The notes under the pieces are model-generated. The model saw nothing but the letters and a program-made list of their open reading frames with translations, did no database searches and was not told the origin of the DNA. From Symbiodinium natans (taxonomy: Eukaryota > Sar > Dinophyceae > Suessiales > Symbiodiniaceae), in the NCBI GenBank assembly GCA_905221605.1, contig CAJNDS010002754.1, positions 62,001 through 126,000 on the forward strand: DNA of 64,000 bases, in the 5' to 3' direction. Position numbers and translations under genes: made by a program. This document shows, piece by piece, positions 60,128 through 64,000 of the stretch (position 1 is the stretch's first letter; each line of letters opens with the position of its first letter).

Positions 60128-61594
60128 ATGGATTTGGTCCTCGCAGAGAGTAACGATAATATGATTAACTCCCTTCAATTTGATCTCCCAGAGAGCGCGG
60201 CATACGTAACTGACAGGAAACAAGTTCACTTTCCTAGTGTATCTGGAAACATCTTTAGTTCCTCTAACGGAAACAAATACCTAAAATTTGTAATCACAGG
60301 TGAAGATAATAATTATATTGATTTGTCTAGTGTTTGTTTGTTCTTTGATGTTGTAAATACCTCCACTACTGCAGGAGAATATTTACGCCCATTAGGTGAG
60401 AGCCATGCCTTCTTCACTAGATACAGATGCAACGCGGCAGGGCAACAAATAAACGACATTGATAATTACAACCAAGTGTGTGAACAAATGAAATCATTCA
60501 AAAGCGAAGAGGTTAGAAATTTAGATGACATCCAAGAAGGTTGCTTAACACGATACGACAGTAGAATTAACAGACTGTTCGCTTATACTATAGAAAGTCA
60601 CGATGCAACAGCAACAGCAGGATCAAACCAAAGAGGCGCTGTTCTACCGAAACTAACGCGACTTAATACTACAGGAATTGAACAGGGTAAGTTCGTAAGA
60701 ATGGGACACAAGCCCGTTTGTGGATTTGTTCAATCTGGATATTATCCACCAATTCGGTATTGTCCTTTAGAATTTATTTTTGAGATTGTTTCAGATGCAG
60801 GTGAACCAGTTATCAGACCTTCAGCAACAGTGGCGGGAACACAAGCAGAAGACGATGAAAACGGCTTATATTTTACAACACGCAATACTACCACATCTTG
60901 GGCTATTCAGAATGCCATTTTACGATGTGAATTGATACAGGTGGACAACACCGTCAACAATAATATAGTTTCACATTTATTGAAAGGGGGTAGGCTTCGA
61001 ATGGTTGATCCTGCTTATTATTCATTTTCACAAACCTTCACGGCAGGAAACACAGAGATCAACATGAACATCGTAAAATCTTCAACTCGTTTATCTCAGA
61101 TGTTCTTCACCTTTAGCAACAGCAATATCAATAATGACAACACAGCAGGTAATTATGACAGAAAGAGATGGAACTACTTTTTCCATCCTATGGCGGTAAC
61201 CATTGATAATTTAGAAGGTGTGATCGATAGCGATAAACAGATTTCAGCACAAATACAAATAGCAAATAAGAAATTCCCAGAACAGGAAATATCAAGTATC
61301 AGTGAATTTATGTATTTCCTTCGCAGAGCAGTAAATGTGATGTCGCCTTATTACGACGGCTTTTCAATTGACATTTACCGATATGCTAACGATAAGTTTA
61401 TTGGTGGCATTAACTTTGACAAACAACCCGATATGAATTTCACTGGTTCTAATACTAAAATGGGCTCCTTAATCACTTTTAAAATCAAAGGAGCCAACGC
61501 AAATTTCGCACTAGGAATTGAGAGAGTTTTTGTGACTGCTGTTAGTGAACAGATATTCGAGTTAAGTGAGTCAGCAAGCACGGTATTAGACTAA
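60128..61594 (+). CDS. Major capsid protein, double jelly-roll type
   Basis: The protein has 488 residues and begins MDLVLAESNDNMINSLQFDL. Typical features are an N-terminal strand region (GNIFSSSNGNKYLKFVITGE), then FFTRYRCNAAGQQINDIDNY (the F-x-R...G-x-x-I-x-D-I-x-x-Y-N block of polinton-like capsid proteins), a polar loop-rich middle and a second beta domain ending in IERVFVTAVSEQIFELSE. The length fits the 450-650 residues usual in this group. It would form the pseudo-hexameric capsomers of an icosahedral particle. The frame is intact. The assignment rests on pattern recognition; a structure prediction would settle it. Confidence 0.8.
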   Translation: MDLVLAESNDNMINSLQFDLPESAAYVTDRKQVHFPSVSGNIFSSSNGNKYLKFVITGEDNNYIDLSSVCLFFDVVNTSTTAGEYLRPLGESHAFFTRYRCNAAGQQINDIDNYNQVCEQMKSFKSEEVRNLDDIQEGCLTRYDSRINRLFAYTIESHDATATAGSNQRGAVLPKLTRLNTTGIEQGKFVRMGHKPVCGFVQSGYYPPIRYCPLEFIFEIVSDAGEPVIRPSATVAGTQAEDDENGLYFTTRNTTTSWAIQNAILRCELIQVDNTVNNNIVSHLLKGGRLRMVDPAYYSFSQTFTAGNTEINMNIVKSSTRLSQMFFTFSNSNINNDNTAGNYDRKRWNYFFHPMAVTIDNLEGVIDSDKQISAQIQIANKKFPEQEISSISEFMYFLRRAVNVMSPYYDGFSIDIYRYANDKFIGGINFDKQPDMNFTGSNTKMGSLITFKIKGANANFALGIERVFVTAVSEQIFELSESASTVLD

Positions 61595-61629
61595 ATTGTC
61601 TACCAAATTTAATTCTATTATGTAAAATG

Positions 61630-61653
61630 TTATAAAGAAATAATACTTTATAA
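61630..61653. terminator. Hairpin downstream of the major capsid gene
   Basis: TTATAAAG (61,630-61,637) pairs perfectly with CTTTATAA (61,646-61,653) around an eight-base loop. It lies 35 bases after the capsid stop and just before the third GIY-YIG gene. ATAAAGAAATAATA here also resembles the leader box seen elsewhere. Confidence 0.5.
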
Positions 61654-61667
61654 GATATTATAAGATT

Positions 61668-62447
61668 ATGCCTAAAAATCCAGTTAATTATGATCAAACA
61701 CACTTTTATAAAATCATAAGCAAAGACACAACCATTTTAGATACTTATGTGGGACACACTACTAACTTCATAAAGAGAAAATACAAACACAAAGACCATT
61801 GTATTAACACTAACCATCGTAATTATAATATACCATTATATCAGTTTATACGAGATAACGGAGGGTGGGATAACTTTGATATGGTATTAATAAATACTGA
61901 GAAATGCGGAAACTCACTAGAAGCAAGAAAAAGAGAAAGAGAATACATAGAACAACTAGGAGCAACATTAAATATTACCAGACCGTTTATAACAACTGAA
62001 GAAGCAGTAGAATTAAAGAAACAATGCTATGAAAACAAGAAAGAGCATTATTTACAGAAGAAGAAGGATTACTATGAAAACAAAAAGGAAAAGATACTAC
62101 AAGATTGTAAAGAATACAGAGAAGAACACAAGGAGCAAATACAGGAATACAAGAAAGATTATTATGAAAGGAATAAAGAATACATAAAAGCAAAGAGCAA
62201 CAAGAACTATTATGATAATATTGAAGATAGAAGAGCAAAGAATAAGGAATACAGAGATCAACACAAAGAAGAAAGAGTAGAATACGACAAGCAATATAGG
62301 CAAGATAATAAAGAAAGAATAGCTCGATACAAAAAAGATTATCATGAAAAGAACAGAGATACCGTACTACAGAAACACAAAGAATATCACAAACAACATA
62401 AAGAAGAGCAAAACCAAAAACGACGTGAATTCTACCAAGATCACTAA
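61668..62447 (+). CDS. GIY-YIG nuclease with long Lys/Glu/Tyr repeat tail
   Basis: The protein has 259 residues and begins MPKNPVNYDQTHFYKIISKD. The GIY-YIG domain spans about residues 12-105: FYKII for GIY, TYVGHTTNF for YIG, RKYKHKDHC with the Arg and SLEARKREREYIEQ with the Glu. The C-terminal 150 residues are repeats of the type NKEY-x-DQHKEERVEYDKQY, as in Mimiviridae GIY-YIG proteins. It is not close to the two minus-strand paralogues. It is inserted immediately 5' of a fibre-like frame that lacks a start, which suggests a homing insertion. Confidence 0.8.
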   Translation: MPKNPVNYDQTHFYKIISKDTTILDTYVGHTTNFIKRKYKHKDHCINTNHRNYNIPLYQFIRDNGGWDNFDMVLINTEKCGNSLEARKREREYIEQLGATLNITRPFITTEEAVELKKQCYENKKEHYLQKKKDYYENKKEKILQDCKEYREEHKEQIQEYKKDYYERNKEYIKAKSNKNYYDNIEDRRAKNKEYRDQHKEERVEYDKQYRQDNKERIARYKKDYHEKNRDTVLQKHKEYHKQHKEEQNQKRREFYQDH

Positions 62448-63193
62448 ATAATTTAACGGCAGTTTATGCAGATAGATTTTATTTGTCATCTTCAACGGGT
62501 GTAAGTGAAATATCAGATACATATGCTACAAAAACCGAATTAGGAGACATCAACACTGCAAACTCTTCAAATATAACAGCCAACGCTGACGCTATTTCAG
62601 TCTTGAATACAAAGCAACTACAAAACTTTCATGACATCAGTTCTATCTCTCATATTTTGGCGACTACATATCAAACTAATTTGCAAATATCCAGTAGTTA
62701 CTACAGTAAAGTAGAAATAGATACTACATTTTCTAATTATTATACATCAACACAGATTGACACAAATTTATCTACTAACTTCCAAACCAACACGCAACTG
62801 GCAACCAATTATTATGATAAGGGCGAGGTAGATACATTAATAGCAGGGGCTGGATCGGGATACACAACTACTGAGGTTGATAATCTACTAGACTTAAGAG
62901 TTCCCAAATCAGATTTTACAAATAGATTTAGTGCCAATCCTATTATTGACTGTAGTGCCCCTACTGTTATTCATAGCGGTTTAACATTAAACAACTCAAC
63001 TATTAATATATCGCCAGTAGCAGGATCATTATTTAGTAATCAAACAGGAGGAGGTGATAAAGTATTAGCAGAGTTTAAAAACGCAACGAGTTATATAACT
63101 TTACAAGGAGATAAAATATTTTGTAATAATACATCAGATGACGCTATTAAACAATTAGATTTATCAATGATAATAATGCAGGTTATAAAATGA
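62448..63193 (+). CDS. Fibre-like protein, 5'-truncated N-terminal segment
   Basis: The frame reads NLTAVYADRFYLSSSTGVSE from the end of the GIY-YIG gene with no ATG, then DTYATKTELGDIN and repeats of the form SSYYSKVEID, NYYTSTQIDT and NYYDKGEVDT. Such (N/S)YY-x-K-x-E-(V/I)-D repeats are typical of trimeric tail-fibre or fibre shafts in phages and large viruses. A receptor-binding role is inferred. Near 63,166 the natural frame moves by -1 (to NDNNAGYKMSGKIAVPSGG), so this frame stops artificially at 63,193. Confidence 0.55.
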
Positions 63194-64000
63194 GTGGTAA
63201 AATAGCAGTGCCAAGCGGTGGGTTAGTAGTAGAAAACACAGCAGATGCTAATCTATCATTTACAGTTAGAAATACTGGTAATTATATTACTTTTAATAAT
63301 GATAATATTGATTGTTATAATTCAGTTGGTGATACAGGTAGGATTTTACAACTAAATAATAATGCTAATCAGTATGTTAAATCTCATTCTTTATTAATTG
63401 ATACAGGAATAGAAACATTAACAGGAGGTTATACATTAGATGTTGTTGATAGTGCTATTATTAGACAGAACTTAAAGGTAGATGGTGATATTGATTTAAC
63501 AACTGATTTCAATTTTGATGGAGAAAACGCTAATATTAATAATGCCAATGGATTAACATTTTATAAAAATACAACAGACGCTAGTAATGTTTTAACTGTA
63601 AAAAACGCACAAGGGTATTTAAAATTTAACTCATTTAATATTAATGCTTATAATACAAGCAATGACAGTTCTTCATTACTTTTATTAAATACTGCAAATG
63701 GTAATGGTGTCTATTGTTTAAGTTTAGGCATCGGAGCAATTCAAGGCGCAAATAAACTAAATGTAAGTGGTGGGAATGCTAATTTTGGTGGCACCTCATC
63801 ATTTCAAAACACATCAACATTTAATGGTGATATTTATGTCAATAGTTCAGGCAGGATATTTCAAAGAGCAGACGCTAATAATTCATTAAATATAATATCA
63901 ACAGAAGAAATTAATTTTTCATTACAACCAAGAACAATTGATCCTACAACAGGAACAATAGCACTACAACTAAACGACACTAACGGAATTACATTAAACA
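63190..64000 (+). CDS. Fibre-like protein, continuation running off the window
   Basis: Open from before the ATG at 63,190 to the last base, this frame begins MSGKIAVPSGGLVVENTADA. It repeats short beta motifs such as NLSFTVRNTGNYITFNNDNI, RILQLNNNANQYVKS and FGGTSSFQNTSTFNGDIYVN, typical of beta-helical fibres. It is most likely the same gene as 62,448-63,193, separated by one missing base. The ATG overlaps the preceding stop (ATGA) but is probably internal. Confidence 0.6.
   Translation, partial: MSGKIAVPSGGLVVENTADANLSFTVRNTGNYITFNNDNIDCYNSVGDTGRILQLNNNANQYVKSHSLLIDTGIETLTGGYTLDVVDSAIIRQNLKVDGDIDLTTDFNFDGENANINNANGLTFYKNTTDASNVLTVKNAQGYLKFNSFNINAYNTSNDSSSLLLLNTANGNGVYCLSLGIGAIQGANKLNVSGGNANFGGTSSFQNTSTFNGDIYVNSSGRIFQRADANNSLNIISTEEINFSLQPRTIDPTTGTIALQLNDTNGITLN

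Larger units (their letters stand above)
48550..64000. mobile_element. Integrated polinton-like virus or virophage-related element (right end outside window)
   Basis: An AT-rich, tightly packed block encodes a DDE integrase, a family-B polymerase and helicase, a double-jelly-roll major capsid protein, a penton-like protein, a lipase, three GIY-YIG nucleases and a fibre-like protein. Integrase plus PolB plus double-jelly-roll capsid defines the polinton/polinton-like virus/virophage group of preplasmiviricot viruses. Minus-strand genes occupy 48.8-51.3 and 55.5-59.3 kb; plus-strand genes occupy 51.5-55.4 and 59.3-64 kb. A packaging ATPase and a maturation protease, expected in complete members, are not in the window. 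Frame breaks suggest either decay or base-calling errors. Confidence 0.85.

Noticed and set aside
48811-64000. Packaging ATPase and adenain-like protease of the virus
   Set aside because: No frame shows a second P-loop with packaging-ATPase features or a protease of that type; the only P-loop is the helicase's.

Overview
The window looks like nuclear DNA of a dinoflagellate (Symbiodiniaceae-like is my best guess; this is inference). The reasons are sparse, intron-split genes in repeat-rich DNA of roughly even base composition, near-identical copia elements, degenerate CCCTAAA-type repeats, minisatellites, and an AT-rich viral insertion of a kind known from protist genomes.

Bases 1-14,981 hold a compound Ty1/copia array, LTR-internal-LTR-internal-LTR. 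The first internal region carries gag, protease, integrase, reverse transcriptase and RNase H, but is broken after gag and again just before integrase. The second lacks everything from the primer-binding site to the middle of the polyprotein (about 4.3 kb), yet keeps an unbroken integrase-RT-RNase H frame. A 565-codon frame overlaps the polyprotein frame of the first copy for 1.7 kb. Both pol genes end in the same roughly 280-residue tail of unknown function.

Bases 14,982-46,480 are mostly non-coding: short repeats, minisatellites, a foldback, degenerate telomere-like DNA and microsatellites. The clearest gene is a CobW/ZNG1-type (G3E) GTPase split into small exons over at least 11 kb (about 22,020-33,310). 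It is recognised by its P-loop, QNEFG, CLCC, PVAQTFF and NKCD motifs, and one intron can be placed to the base. A roughly 500 bp island at 23.4-23.94 kb has a different character, with two stem-loops and a tiny one-helix frame.

A 302 bp MITE with 34-35 bp terminal inverted repeats (46,481-46,782) precedes a host gene (46,992-48,387) that encodes a coiled coil followed by an HNH_2-like region.

From about 48.55 kb to the window end the DNA is AT-rich, gene-dense and viral. It is an integrated polinton-like virus or virophage relative with a retroviral-type integrase, a double-jelly-roll major capsid protein, a penton-like minor capsid protein, a lipase, three GIY-YIG nucleases, a large fibre gene that runs off the end, and several unknown small genes. 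Its replication gene appears to encode one large protein: OTU/papain-like cysteine peptidase, divergent family-B DNA polymerase, RecD/Pif1-like SF1 helicase and a C-terminal HNH-like zinc module. Replication, integrase and fibre genes are interrupted by four apparent single-base losses, each in a short homopolymer. Several viral genes end in stem-loops that contain or adjoin the stop codon, recalling the hairpin 3'-end signals of mimiviruses and their virophages. No packaging ATPase, maturation protease or terminal repeat was found; these may lie beyond 64,000.
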